From assembly GCA_905215625.1 (NCBI GenBank), contig CAJMQQ010000088.1:1-6728 (forward strand): a stretch of DNA of 6,728 nucleotides, in the 5' to 3' direction. This document shows positions 1-6,640 of this stretch, one piece after another (position 1 is the stretch's first letter; the number at the start of each line of letters is the position of its first letter). This DNA comes from an uncultured bacterium (lineage in GTDB: Bacteria; Bacillota; Clostridia; Lachnospirales; Lachnospiraceae). A program made the translations under genes and the position numbers. The notes beneath the pieces are model-generated. The model saw only the letters and a list, made by a program, of their open reading frames with translations. It did not search any database and had not been told where the DNA came from.

Positions 1-6
1 TAACCA

Positions 7-28
7 AGATACATGGATTTATGTATCT
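7..28. repeat. Perfect 8-bp inverted repeat in the leader of the terminase genes
   Basis: AGATACAT (7-14) and ATGTATCT (21-28) are exact reverse complements separated by a 6-base loop. The right arm can also pair with AGATA at 32-36, over a 3-base loop, so two mutually exclusive hairpins are possible. The stem is AT-rich and no T-run follows on either strand, so it is not a convincing intrinsic terminator. It could be a protein-binding site (a repressor or small-terminase target), a messenger 5' hairpin, or chance. It ends 29 bases before the small terminase start. Confidence 0.4.
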
Positions 29-42
29 AAAAGATATTATAC

Positions 43-54
43 GAGGAAGGTGAG
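43..54 (+). promoter_or_regulatory. Ribosome binding site of the small terminase gene
   Basis: The purine-rich stretch GAGGAAGGTGAG lies directly before two adjacent possible starts, GTG at 55 and ATG at 58. The AAGG core at 47-50 is 7 bases from the ATG, an ideal spacing, and 4 bases from the GTG, which favours the ATG. The two starts differ by one residue only. Confidence 0.6.
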
Positions 55-57
55 GTG

Positions 58-558
58 ATGGCAAACAATGAAAACCTAATCCCGTTTAACAAACGAAGCG
101 TGAGGGAAGCGAGAGAGTTTGGGCGAAAAGGTGGAAAAGCATCTGGAAAAGTCAGACGCCAGAAGGCAGACTTTCGAAAGACCTTAAATGCTCTTCTTAC
201 AGCTGAAATAGATAGTGAAGAATGGACGCCCTTTCTAGAGATGTTGGGAGTAGACAGCACTCTGGAGGCAGCCGTTAATGCAGCAATGATTCGGGAGGCG
301 TTGTCCGGAAATGTAAAGGCGTATCTGGCGATTAAGGATGTGCTGGGGCAGACCTCAAAATCAGATGCAGATCTGGAAGAACAGCGATTGCGCATGGAGG
401 CAGCCAAAGCAAAAATGGGCGTTCCGAATGAAGAGAGCGATACTGATGATGGATTCCTGGATGCGTTAAAAGGAAGCGCCGAAAAAGACTGGGATGATTT
501 TGCTTCGGAAGAAAAAGGAGAAGATGATTTAGATGAGAACCAGAAGGCCGGTATTTAA
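58..558 (+). CDS. terS: Phage terminase small subunit (putative), KGG-motif type
   Basis: A 166-residue protein, likely the DNA-recognition subunit that binds the packaging site and loads the large subunit on phage DNA. The call rests mainly on position, immediately upstream of and overlapping a clear large terminase, and on its architecture. The N-terminus holds a basic glycine-lysine stretch (FGRKGGKASGKVRR, about residues 21-34) typical of small terminases and related phage proteins of Gram-positive phages. A helical middle (about 40-98) carries the pattern SGNVKAYLAIKD, which would suit oligomerisation, followed by a charged coiled helix (about 104-119). The tail is strongly acidic: 17 of the 36 residues from 125 to 160 are Asp or Glu. 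No classical helix-turn-helix is obvious to me. The last 26 bases overlap the next gene, indicating translational coupling. An alternative GTG start at 55 adds one residue. Confidence 0.8.
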   Translation: MANNENLIPFNKRSVREAREFGRKGGKASGKVRRQKADFRKTLNALLTAEIDSEEWTPFLEMLGVDSTLEAAVNAAMIREALSGNVKAYLAIKDVLGQTSKSDADLEEQRLRMEAAKAKMGVPNEESDTDDGFLDALKGSAEKDWDDFASEEKGEDDLDENQKAGI

Positions 559-1831
559 GTTTCAGCTGTTCTCAAAGAAGCAACGCATGGTTCTTAACTG
601 GTGGACTCCTAACAGTCCGGTCAAAAATTATAAAGGAATTATCGCAGATGGAGCTATTCGTTCCGGCAAGACTGTTTCCATGTCTTTGTCGTTTGTATTT
701 TGGGCTATGGAGTGTTTTGATGGCCAGAACTTTATTATGGCTGGAAAGACCATAGGTTCTTTTCAGCGTAATGTACTGACGAATTTAAAGACAATGTTAC
801 GAAGCAGGGGGTATCGTGTGCATCATCATTTGTCCGGTGAGACGCCAAACATGTTAGAGGTTTCCAGAAAAGGCCGGACAAATTACTTTTATATTTTTGG
901 CGGGCGTGATGAGAGGTCTCAAGATTTGGTTCAGGGTATCACAGCAGCAGGAGCCTTTTTTGACGAGGTGGCGTTGATGCCGGAATCCTTTGTCAATCAG
1001 GCAACCGGACGCTGTTCAGTAGAGGGTTCCAAATATTGGTTTAATTGCAATCCTGGCGGACCGCTTCACTGGTTTAAAAAATTGTGGATTGAGCAGCGAG
1101 TAAAAAAGAGGCTGTTATATCTCCATTTCACTATGGACGATAATTTAAGTTTGTCGGAATCGATTAAGGCAGAGTACCGCAGCATGTATGTAGGGGTTTT
1201 CTTTAAGCGGTATATTAAAGGCTTATGGGCGGTTGCGGAGGGCTTGATTTATACAGCCTGTACGGATAAAAACTATTATACAGATGCAGAGCGGCCAACT
1301 GGATTAAAAGGTTATGCGGTAAAAAGTGTTGCGGTTGACTACGGCACCACAAATCCTTGTGTATTCTTGGAGATTTGGGATGACGGACAAGTCTTGTGGG
1401 TTGATAGGGAATACCGATGGGACAGCCGATCAGACGAAGCGAGAAGAACTGTAAACCCGCAGAAAACAGATAAACAGTACGCGGATGACATGGCAGAATT
1501 CATGGGAGACAGCCCGGAAGAACAATGCGTAATTATTGTGGATCCATCCGCAGCGTCCTTTATCCAGGAACTGCGGAGTCGGGGATGGGTTGTAAAACCA
1601 GCGGATAATGAAGTTCTGGACGGAATACGTGCTGTGTCAACTTTATTGGCACAAAAAAGTATCCGTATTAACCGGAATTGTCAAGGATTAATATCTGAGA
1701 TGCAATCCTACGCATGGGACGAAAAAGCCGCTGAAAAAGGGGAGGAAAAGCCGTTGAAGCAGCTTGACCATGGATGTGATGCGCTAAGATATAAAGTAAA
1801 CTCCCTGCCAAAATGGAGGATAGGTGGATAA
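533..1831 (+). CDS. terL: Phage terminase large subunit (packaging ATPase and nuclease)
   Basis: A 432-residue motor protein that cuts concatemeric DNA and drives it into the procapsid through the portal. The N-terminal ATPase has an adenine-contact region with Gln17 (FSKKQRMV), Walker A GAIRSGKT at 40-47, Walker B ending in FFDE with Asp144 and Glu145, and a coupling motif NCNP at 171-174. The C-terminal RNase H-like nuclease shows three acidic clusters in the expected order: Asp269 (VAVDYGTTNP), Asp337 (IIVDPSA) and Asp412/Asp416 (LDHGCDALRY). The length is normal for the PBSX-type terminase family common in Gram-positive phages. The ATG at 533 overlaps the small terminase by 26 bases; an AAAGGAG at 514-520 lies 12 bases upstream, somewhat far, so re-initiation by coupling is likely. 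All catalytic residues are present, so it should be active. Confidence 0.96.
   Translation: MRTRRPVFKFQLFSKKQRMVLNWWTPNSPVKNYKGIIADGAIRSGKTVSMSLSFVFWAMECFDGQNFIMAGKTIGSFQRNVLTNLKTMLRSRGYRVHHHLSGETPNMLEVSRKGRTNYFYIFGGRDERSQDLVQGITAAGAFFDEVALMPESFVNQATGRCSVEGSKYWFNCNPGGPLHWFKKLWIEQRVKKRLLYLHFTMDDNLSLSESIKAEYRSMYVGVFFKRYIKGLWAVAEGLIYTACTDKNYYTDAERPTGLKGYAVKSVAVDYGTTNPCVFLEIWDDGQVLWVDREYRWDSRSDEARRTVNPQKTDKQYADDMAEFMGDSPEEQCVIIVDPSAASFIQELRSRGWVVKPADNEVLDGIRAVSTLLAQKSIRINRNCQGLISEMQSYAWDEKAAEKGEEKPLKQLDHGCDALRYKVNSLPKWRIGG
1815..1827 (+). promoter_or_regulatory. Ribosome binding site that decides the portal start
   Basis: GGAGG (1815-1819) and AGGTGG (1822-1827) lie just before ATG 1831. An in-frame ATG at 1813 overlaps the first of these, so starting there would leave the binding site inside the gene. 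The ATG at 1831, which overlaps the terL stop as TAATG, is therefore the better start. Confidence 0.65.
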
Positions 1832-3291
1832 TGAGCAGAAAAAAACGGCCCAGAATTGACAGGGCAAATACAAATCAAAACAAACATATGCAGGCATCTG
1901 TTGGTACAATGGATGCTTTTTCTAACCCTGCGGCCAGAATCGGTTACGGCACAATGGATCTCATACAGGCAACGGAGTATCCTCTGACTCGCATGACACA
2001 GAACTATCCGCTGTTGACAAGTCTTTACAGGAATAACTGGATTGTCCAAAATATTATAACCACAATTCCCAATGACATGATGCGTAAGTGGTATGTTATC
2101 CGTTCCAGTATATCACCAGAATATACAAAGCGCATGATGAAGCTTGAAAGGCAGACACAAATCCGAAAAAAGATTTTATTGGGAATGTATTGGGGGCGTT
2201 TATATGGAGGGGCTGCTGGGGTAATTTTAGTTAAAGGACATGAGGATATGAGTCTGCCGCTGGATTTGGATACTGTTTTGCCTGGGAGTTTTTTAGGGCT
2301 GCAGATTCTGGACCGCTGGGATGGTATTTATCCGGAAAATGAATTGGTGACAGATCCGGAGGATAGAGATTTTGGCCTTCCTGCCTATTATACGATTCGG
2401 GATGATGAGGCAGGGGTATTGATTGCCAGGGTTCACCACAGCCGGATTATTCGTTTCATAGGTCGGGAACTTCCATGGATGGAGCAGGTAACGGAGTTGT
2501 ACTGGGGGGAGTCAGAGATAGAAGCTATATATAACGAGATAGTCCGGAGAGATAATGTAGCCGGTAATATTGCAGCACTTACGTTCAGAGCGAATGTCAA
2601 TTACATGGAAACAGATGGGCTTGATCAGCTGCTTGGTACAGCGAATACAGAGATGCAGCGTCGTTTCTGGAACGTAATGCAGGCACAGTCCATTATGGAA
2701 AGTAATTTTGGTACCCGAATAGTGAACAAGGGCGATGCTATTCATAATACTCAGTATACATTTACTGGGTTGCCAGATGTTTATGACAGGATGATGATGG
2801 ATGTTGCAGGGGCGGCTAGAACACCAGTAACAAAACTGTTTGGTCGCTCTCCAGCTGGGCTTAATGCAACCGGAGAATCAGATTTGCAAAATTATTATGA
2901 TTATATTGATGGATTGAGAGAGGCAGACCTTAGGGGGATTATTGAGCGGCTTTTGCCAATCATGGCAATGTCAGCTTGGGGAGAAATTCCGGAAGACCTA
3001 GAGATTGATTTTCCGCCGATGCAGACGCCGAAGCCAGAAGAAATGGCAGATATTACAGAAAGAAAGACGAATGCGATTCTGTCGGTATATCAAAATGATT
3101 TAATTGATTCTGCAACTGCTCAACAGGAATTAAAGGTAATGTCCGATGAAACAGGGGTATTCAGCAAGATAACAGATGAAAGTATCAAAGCAGGAACGGG
3201 CCAGACCTATACGAACAGCAAATTGATGCGAGACCCAATAGCGGGGGTACCTTTCTCGCGGATGCAATTTTCTGAAGGGGATGAGGAGTAA
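1831..3291 (+). CDS. Phage portal protein, DUF1073 (HI1409-like) family
   Basis: A 486-residue protein expected to form the dodecameric ring at one capsid vertex, through which DNA enters and to which the tail attaches. Recognised from its N-terminal region (about 50-88: YPLTRMTQNYPLLTSLYRNN and following, with IPNDMMRKW), the segment VHHSRIIRFIG (201-211), and the conserved stretch with TPVTKLFGRSPAGLNATGES (about 331-350), all typical of the DUF1073 portal group. It sits between the large terminase and the minor head protein, the usual portal position. Some databases label the DUF1073 region as the N-terminal part of Acb1-like anti-CBASS proteins because some members carry a 2H-phosphodiesterase at the C-terminus. 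Here the C-terminus ends soon after the portal domain (MQFSEGDEE) with no paired HxT/HxS motifs, so this is a plain portal. Start chosen at 1831 rather than 1813 because of the ribosome binding site. Confidence 0.9.
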   Translation: MSRKKRPRIDRANTNQNKHMQASVGTMDAFSNPAARIGYGTMDLIQATEYPLTRMTQNYPLLTSLYRNNWIVQNIITTIPNDMMRKWYVIRSSISPEYTKRMMKLERQTQIRKKILLGMYWGRLYGGAAGVILVKGHEDMSLPLDLDTVLPGSFLGLQILDRWDGIYPENELVTDPEDRDFGLPAYYTIRDDEAGVLIARVHHSRIIRFIGRELPWMEQVTELYWGESEIEAIYNEIVRRDNVAGNIAALTFRANVNYMETDGLDQLLGTANTEMQRRFWNVMQAQSIMESNFGTRIVNKGDAIHNTQYTFTGLPDVYDRMMMDVAGAARTPVTKLFGRSPAGLNATGESDLQNYYDYIDGLREADLRGIIERLLPIMAMSAWGEIPEDLEIDFPPMQTPKPEEMADITERKTNAILSVYQNDLIDSATAQQELKVMSDETGVFSKITDESIKAGTGQTYTNSKLMRDPIAGVPFSRMQFSEGDEE

Positions 3292-4683
3292 ATGCCGAAA
3301 ATGATTCGACCGCCGGATAAAGCAGACGTGACATTGTTTCTCAGGATGCTGTTCCTTCGTACAGAGCGTGATATAGTAAATGAGATTACCAGAAAGAGAA
3401 AATTAGGTTATGTGGATTATGCAGAAGTAGCAGCCTTGGAAAGGATACAACGAATCCTTAAAAACATGATGGATGAGTCATGGAGTTACGTACCGGTTAT
3501 GATTGAGAGAATCTTTTACCAGACTGAAGCTGGTACTGTAGGCTATCAAAACGCTAGGGCTTTAACTGCAACTGAGATTTCGGTAATTGAGCAATTGAGT
3601 AATAACCTTTTAGGGGAACTAGAAGAGGCAGCGGAAACAACAGAAAAGACGGCCAAAAGGCTTTTAACTGTTGGATCTCAGAAAGAAGGGGAGATTCGGA
3701 GAAAAACTCTTCAGCAAGTTGCTAAGCAGCAAGCTTCGGGTATGTCCTGGAAAAAAGGAAGCAGAGAACTTACCCAGGAACTCCAAAATAAAGGCGTGAC
3801 TGCATTTGTAGATAAGGCAGGACGTGAATGGAGCCTGCAGGATTACTGTAACATGGCTACCAGGACAACTGCACGTCAGGCTCAGGTGGCTGCCATTCTT
3901 ACAAAAAATCCAAACCATGATTTATATCAGATTGTCAAAATCGGAAGCACCTGTCCAGTATGCGCCCCTTTGGAGGGTAGGGTATATAGCAAAAGCGGGA
4001 CAAATCCGGATTATCCAGCTCTTACTTTGGCGTTTGGCAAGATGGATCCAAATGGGCCGGATGATATTTTAAATACTTACTTAAATATCCACCCAAACTG
4101 TCTACACTCCATTATTCCGTATACAACCATAGGCAAGACAGAAAAACAAATACAGAAGGATAAGGATTTTTCTAATCCTGAAAAGAATCCTCTGGACAGA
4201 GACCCACGTACAAAGAAGCAGATTGCGGCGTACAGAGAAAAGGAAAGGAATCGCAGGAGGCTTTTAGCGGATAAAAAGCAGCATAAAGAGTATCGGACAA
4301 TATTGGGAAATGAAGTGCCGAAAGACTTTGCGAAATTCCAGGAGTTAAAGTATAATGATAAGGAGAAATGGACTGCTTTACAACGTTCTTACAGAAATAG
4401 ATTCTCATTACAAGAACGGTTGGACTATGTTATGAACGGAGAAAAATTATTTATCCCACAGTATACAAAATTAGAGAGCGTCAGGACAATAGCCGGAGCA
4501 GGAAGTAAGACTTTGCTCCGTGTAGCAGAGAAATTAGCTGAACAATATGGAGGAAATGCCGGTAATTGGAAAAAGAAGGTGGGAAAGATTGAAAGTGATA
4601 AATACGTTTTTGATGTTCACTGGTATGAGTTAAATGGAAAACAATATGGTGTAAAAGTAAAAGAAAGGAAAGATAAATTATGA
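3292..4683 (+). CDS. Phage minor head protein, Mu F / SPP1 gp7-like, with C-terminal extension
   Basis: A 463-residue minor capsid protein, thought in this family to sit near the portal and help procapsid assembly or DNA delivery. The N-terminal two-thirds is helical (about 11-215, heptad-like around 95-125). The hallmark is a cysteine-histidine cluster: CPVC at 221-224 in STCPVCAPLEGRVYS, then HPNCLH at 267-272, matching the Mu F head domain and probably binding a metal. A basic, highly charged linker follows (about 282-370). The C-terminal part (about 395-463) is not needed for the Mu F fold: it holds a helix (LLRVAEKLAEQYGG), then WKKKVGKIES and a beta-like run KYVFDVHWYELNGKQYGVKV. I recognise the style of this part from phage minor head proteins and polymorphic toxin tips but cannot name the family. 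The gene starts right at the portal stop (TAAATG) with GAGGAG at 3283-3288, and its own stop overlaps the next start (ATGA). Confidence 0.87.
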   Translation: MPKMIRPPDKADVTLFLRMLFLRTERDIVNEITRKRKLGYVDYAEVAALERIQRILKNMMDESWSYVPVMIERIFYQTEAGTVGYQNARALTATEISVIEQLSNNLLGELEEAAETTEKTAKRLLTVGSQKEGEIRRKTLQQVAKQQASGMSWKKGSRELTQELQNKGVTAFVDKAGREWSLQDYCNMATRTTARQAQVAAILTKNPNHDLYQIVKIGSTCPVCAPLEGRVYSKSGTNPDYPALTLAFGKMDPNGPDDILNTYLNIHPNCLHSIIPYTTIGKTEKQIQKDKDFSNPEKNPLDRDPRTKKQIAAYREKERNRRRLLADKKQHKEYRTILGNEVPKDFAKFQELKYNDKEKWTALQRSYRNRFSLQERLDYVMNGEKLFIPQYTKLESVRTIAGAGSKTLLRVAEKLAEQYGGNAGNWKKKVGKIESDKYVFDVHWYELNGKQYGVKVKERKDKL

Positions 4684-4934
4684 GTATTCAATATTATGAG
4701 CCACCAGAACCGATAAATAAACCGAAAAAAACTATGAAGCTCAGATATATTGGGGAAAGCTTTTATGTGGATGGCCTTACAAACGGAAAGGTTTATGAGG
4801 CATGGGTAGATCCGGACTCTGGTATGTACAGGGTAATTGATGACAGCGGAGAAGATTACCTTTACTCACCGGATGCGCCTGGTCCATTGGATGGAAGTGT
4901 TCCGAATGGCCACTGGGAAGTTGTGGAGGAATAA
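4680..4934 (+). CDS. Small phage protein of unknown function
   Basis: An 84-residue acidic protein. I recognise it as one of a group of short proteins seen in Clostridia and their phages (core pattern MKLRYIGESF, VDGLTNGKVYEA, IDDSGEDYLYS, HWEVVEE), but no function is known to me. Alternating hydrophobic strands and turns suggest a small beta-barrel, SH3-like fold (inference). There is no signal peptide or membrane segment. The start overlaps the minor head protein stop (ATGA), with AAAGGA at 4664-4669. The first 18 residues, rich in proline and lysine, precede an internal Met (codon at 4734) where I would expect the core to begin, but no ribosome binding site precedes that Met, so the longer form is chosen. 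Its coupling to the minor head extension makes a partner or neutralising role possible; an accessory head protein is equally possible. Confidence 0.75.
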   Translation: MSIQYYEPPEPINKPKKTMKLRYIGESFYVDGLTNGKVYEAWVDPDSGMYRVIDDSGEDYLYSPDAPGPLDGSVPNGHWEVVEE

Positions 4935-4936
4935 AA

Positions 4937-6115
4937 ATGATCTCGTATTATGGATACACCATAAGCCCTAACCAGATTGAGACTGGAGAGGGCTTTTTAA
5001 TTTGCCGGAATGTTCCCATTGCCCGCACAGGCGATCAGGAATATCTGGGCAGGGAAATCGGATTGGACAGCGATAAAATCGTGACCGTTCATCGCCTTCC
5101 GGAAGAGGTGTTTTCGGAAGAAGCCCTAGCCAGCTTTGAAGGAAAACCAGTATCTGACGATCATCCGCCGGAACTCTTAGACCCAGATAACGCCTCCATT
5201 TACTTAAAGGGGCACGCCCAAAATGTGCGGCAGGGATCTGGGGATTGGGACGGATATGTCATTGCAGATCTTCACATTCAGGATGGGGCGCTAATTGATA
5301 AAATACAGCATGGCAAGCGGGAAATATCCTGTGGCTATGAATGTGAATACACAGATAATGGGGATGGTACCTACAGCCAGAAAAACATCAGAGGGAATCA
5401 CATAGCAGTCGTGGAACGGGGAAGAGCCGGAAAGCGGGCTGCTATTTTAGATTCAGATACAACACAGAAACAGGCCGATACAAATAGGCCAGAAAGGAAG
5501 AAAATGAAAAAGAATGGATTGTTTTTAAAACTCTTTGGAATGTCTGTAAAGGACAAGAGTCCGGAGGAAATTGAACAGATGGCTCAGGATGCCGCAGATG
5601 CGTTGGAAGAAGGGAGCGCCGAAAAAAATCCTGATGGAAAGGAAAAGACAGTAGATGGACAAAACCATCACGATACAGTCGATAATCAGGAAGCACTGAT
5701 AGAAGCTGTAGTTGCTAAAGTATTAGGTGCTCTGACACAGAAGCAGGAACCTGGTAAAACAGACCCGTTTGATGAAGCGATTGAAAAACTAACTGGTAAA
5801 CAGCCAGAAGAAAAGGAAGAGGAGCCGAAGGTTGTGCCAGCAGAAGAAAAGCCTTCCATGGATACTGCATTGGCAGCAGAGATTCTGAAAAAAGTCCGTC
5901 CGGCTGTAGCTGCTATTTCGGATGAGAAGCAGCGCAACGCTGTGGCAGACGCTTTGATTTCCAGCGTAATGGACAAGGAGGGGGATATTGCAAAGATTCT
6001 TCAGGTAGTGCAGAAAAATGCTCAGAAAGCCGTTGACAGCAGTCAGAAGATGGATGTAGATGCAATTCAGAGGGCGTATGACAAATTCAACCCACACAGA
6101 AAGGAGCAGCAGTAA
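4937..6115 (+). CDS. Prohead protease (DUF2213) fused to scaffold-like C-terminal region
   Basis: A 392-residue protein in two parts. Residues 1 to about 175 match the DUF2213 group of phage maturation proteases, which resemble HK97-type prohead serine proteases: GKPVSDDHPPELL places a candidate catalytic His76, REISCGYECEY a candidate nucleophile Ser131, and GNHIAVVERGRAG holds His155. Residues about 190-392 are charged, low in aromatic residues and largely helical, with a Glu/Lys-rich stretch (290-305) and long helices (310-390), as expected of an assembly scaffold that the protease later degrades. It lies just before the decoration and capsid genes, the usual place for both functions. The binding site GGAGGA (4925-4930) is 6 bases before the ATG. 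An in-frame ATG at 5504 with its own binding site could give the scaffold part alone. Base composition in the protease half is clearly more GC-rich than the gene before it. Confidence 0.88.
   Translation: MISYYGYTISPNQIETGEGFLICRNVPIARTGDQEYLGREIGLDSDKIVTVHRLPEEVFSEEALASFEGKPVSDDHPPELLDPDNASIYLKGHAQNVRQGSGDWDGYVIADLHIQDGALIDKIQHGKREISCGYECEYTDNGDGTYSQKNIRGNHIAVVERGRAGKRAAILDSDTTQKQADTNRPERKKMKKNGLFLKLFGMSVKDKSPEEIEQMAQDAADALEEGSAEKNPDGKEKTVDGQNHHDTVDNQEALIEAVVAKVLGALTQKQEPGKTDPFDEAIEKLTGKQPEEKEEEPKVVPAEEKPSMDTALAAEILKKVRPAVAAISDEKQRNAVADALISSVMDKEGDIAKILQVVQKNAQKAVDSSQKMDVDAIQRAYDKFNPHRKEQQ
5493..5500 (+). promoter_or_regulatory. Internal ribosome binding site within the prohead protease gene
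   Basis: AAAGGAAG at 5493-5500 matches AAAGGAGG in seven of eight positions and sits 3 bases (5 from the AAAGGA core) before the in-frame ATG at 5504. This falls exactly at the border between the protease domain and the scaffold-like region. The local purine richness also encodes the ERKK of the protein, so chance is possible. Confidence 0.45.
5504..6115 (+). CDS. Possible nested scaffold protein from an internal start
   Basis: Starting at the internal ATG 5504, codon 190 of the larger gene, this frame gives a 203-residue product beginning MKKNGLFLKLFGMS and sharing the stop at 6115. The new N-terminus looks like a natural protein start: Met-Lys-Lys followed by a short hydrophobic helix. The product would be the scaffold without the protease, parallel to lambda Nu3 inside gene C. 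In relatives with separate genes, protease and scaffold are independent proteins, which makes a fused gene with an internal start plausible. The evidence is a good ribosome binding site and placement at the domain border; no direct proof exists in the sequence. Confidence 0.42.
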   Translation: MKKNGLFLKLFGMSVKDKSPEEIEQMAQDAADALEEGSAEKNPDGKEKTVDGQNHHDTVDNQEALIEAVVAKVLGALTQKQEPGKTDPFDEAIEKLTGKQPEEKEEEPKVVPAEEKPSMDTALAAEILKKVRPAVAAISDEKQRNAVADALISSVMDKEGDIAKILQVVQKNAQKAVDSSQKMDVDAIQRAYDKFNPHRKEQQ

Positions 6116-6624
6116 TGAGAGGACAGGTTATCGGTAAAGGAATGCCCCATGGCTATGCTGGAAGTTATTCCAGACAGTCGGATATGGTAGTGGATACGCA
6201 TCCGTTAATTGGAAAGGAAAAAGTATTGTTTGGGGCCCCTGTGGTTTTAGGGGAAAATGGTGCAGCGGCTCCTTGGGGAGCAGACAGTATTGCAGCCAAG
6301 TTTTTAGGAATTGCTGTCAGGGAAGTGAAATCTGCCACAGATTTCTTCAACCAAAATGAAGGCAGTTACCTGCCGGGGGAAGCAATTCCGGTAATGAAAC
6401 GAGGATGTGTCAATGTAATTTGTCAGAACGGAGTACCAACTCCAGGCGGCAAGGTTTACATTCGCACAAAGGTTAATGAAGGAAAGCCTAACGCTGTAGT
6501 AGGAGGCTTTGAGGCAGCAGCTGATTCAGCTAACAGTGTGGAGTTAACCAATGTGCAGTGGAAAGGCACGACAGATTCCAATGGTGTCGCAGAACTGAGA
6601 ATTTTAACCATTTTGAATGCATAG
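6115..6624 (+). CDS. Probable head decoration / structural cement protein
   Basis: A 169-residue protein, rich in Gly, Val and Ala, with few charges and a predicted beta-sheet character. Features seen: an N-terminal GMPHGYAGSYSRQSD, a turn and strand pattern FGAPVVLGENG (39-49), KFLGIAVREVKS (62-73), and YLPGEAIPVMKRGCVNVIC (85-103) followed by GGKVYIRT. These are typical of small capsid-surface proteins (DUF2190 or cement-like groups) that bind the expanded capsid and stabilise it, and its place between the protease/scaffold gene and the capsid gene fits. The start overlaps the previous stop (TAATG), with AAGGAG at 6101-6106, 8 bases upstream. Exact family not certain; a tail or other minor structural role is less likely given position. 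Confidence 0.72.
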   Translation: MRGQVIGKGMPHGYAGSYSRQSDMVVDTHPLIGKEKVLFGAPVVLGENGAAAPWGADSIAAKFLGIAVREVKSATDFFNQNEGSYLPGEAIPVMKRGCVNVICQNGVPTPGGKVYIRTKVNEGKPNAVVGGFEAAADSANSVELTNVQWKGTTDSNGVAELRILTILNA

Positions 6625-6628
6625 GAGG
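6623..6628 (+). promoter_or_regulatory. Ribosome binding site of the capsid gene
   Basis: A perfect AGGAGG overlaps the stop of the decoration gene and lies 12 bases before ATG 6641, a little longer than usual. No closer ATG, GTG or TTG in the same frame is present, so 6641 is kept as the start. Confidence 0.65.
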
Positions 6629-6640
6629 TAAACAGAATAG

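Noticed and set aside
35..40. TATTAT as a possible -10 promoter element
   Set aside because: No acceptable -35 sequence at the right distance; AT-rich leaders give such matches by chance.
27..407. Reverse-strand open frame of 126 codons opposite the small terminase
   Set aside because: It lies wholly opposite a well-supported gene, has no ribosome binding site of note and its composition (Ser/Arg/Phe-rich) is typical of an antisense shadow.
1813..1830. Upstream in-frame ATG for the portal gene
   Set aside because: The ribosome binding sequence overlaps or follows this ATG, so ATG 1831 is the better start.
1708..2049. Reverse-strand open frame across the terL / portal junction
   Set aside because: Covers the ends of two clear genes, Cys/His-rich shadow composition and no recognisable domain.
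1831..3291. Anti-CBASS (Acb1) activity of the DUF1073 protein
   Set aside because: Database naming links DUF1073 to Acb1, but the C-terminus here is short and lacks the paired HxT/HxS motifs of a 2H phosphodiesterase.
3824..4072. Forward-strand frame of 82 codons inside the minor head gene
   Set aside because: Out-of-frame overlap across the conserved CPVC region of the real gene, with no plausible start signal.
474..5628. Similar short strings GCGCCGAAAAA in the small terminase (about 477) and scaffold (about 5616) genes
   Set aside because: A dozen shared bases encoding the same GSAEK residues in two charged tails; too short and isolated to be a meaningful repeat.
5686..6097. Overlapping reverse-strand frames opposite the scaffold region
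   Set aside because: Two different reverse frames are open here simply because the Glu/Lys/Ala-rich forward gene avoids stops in the complement; neither shows a domain.
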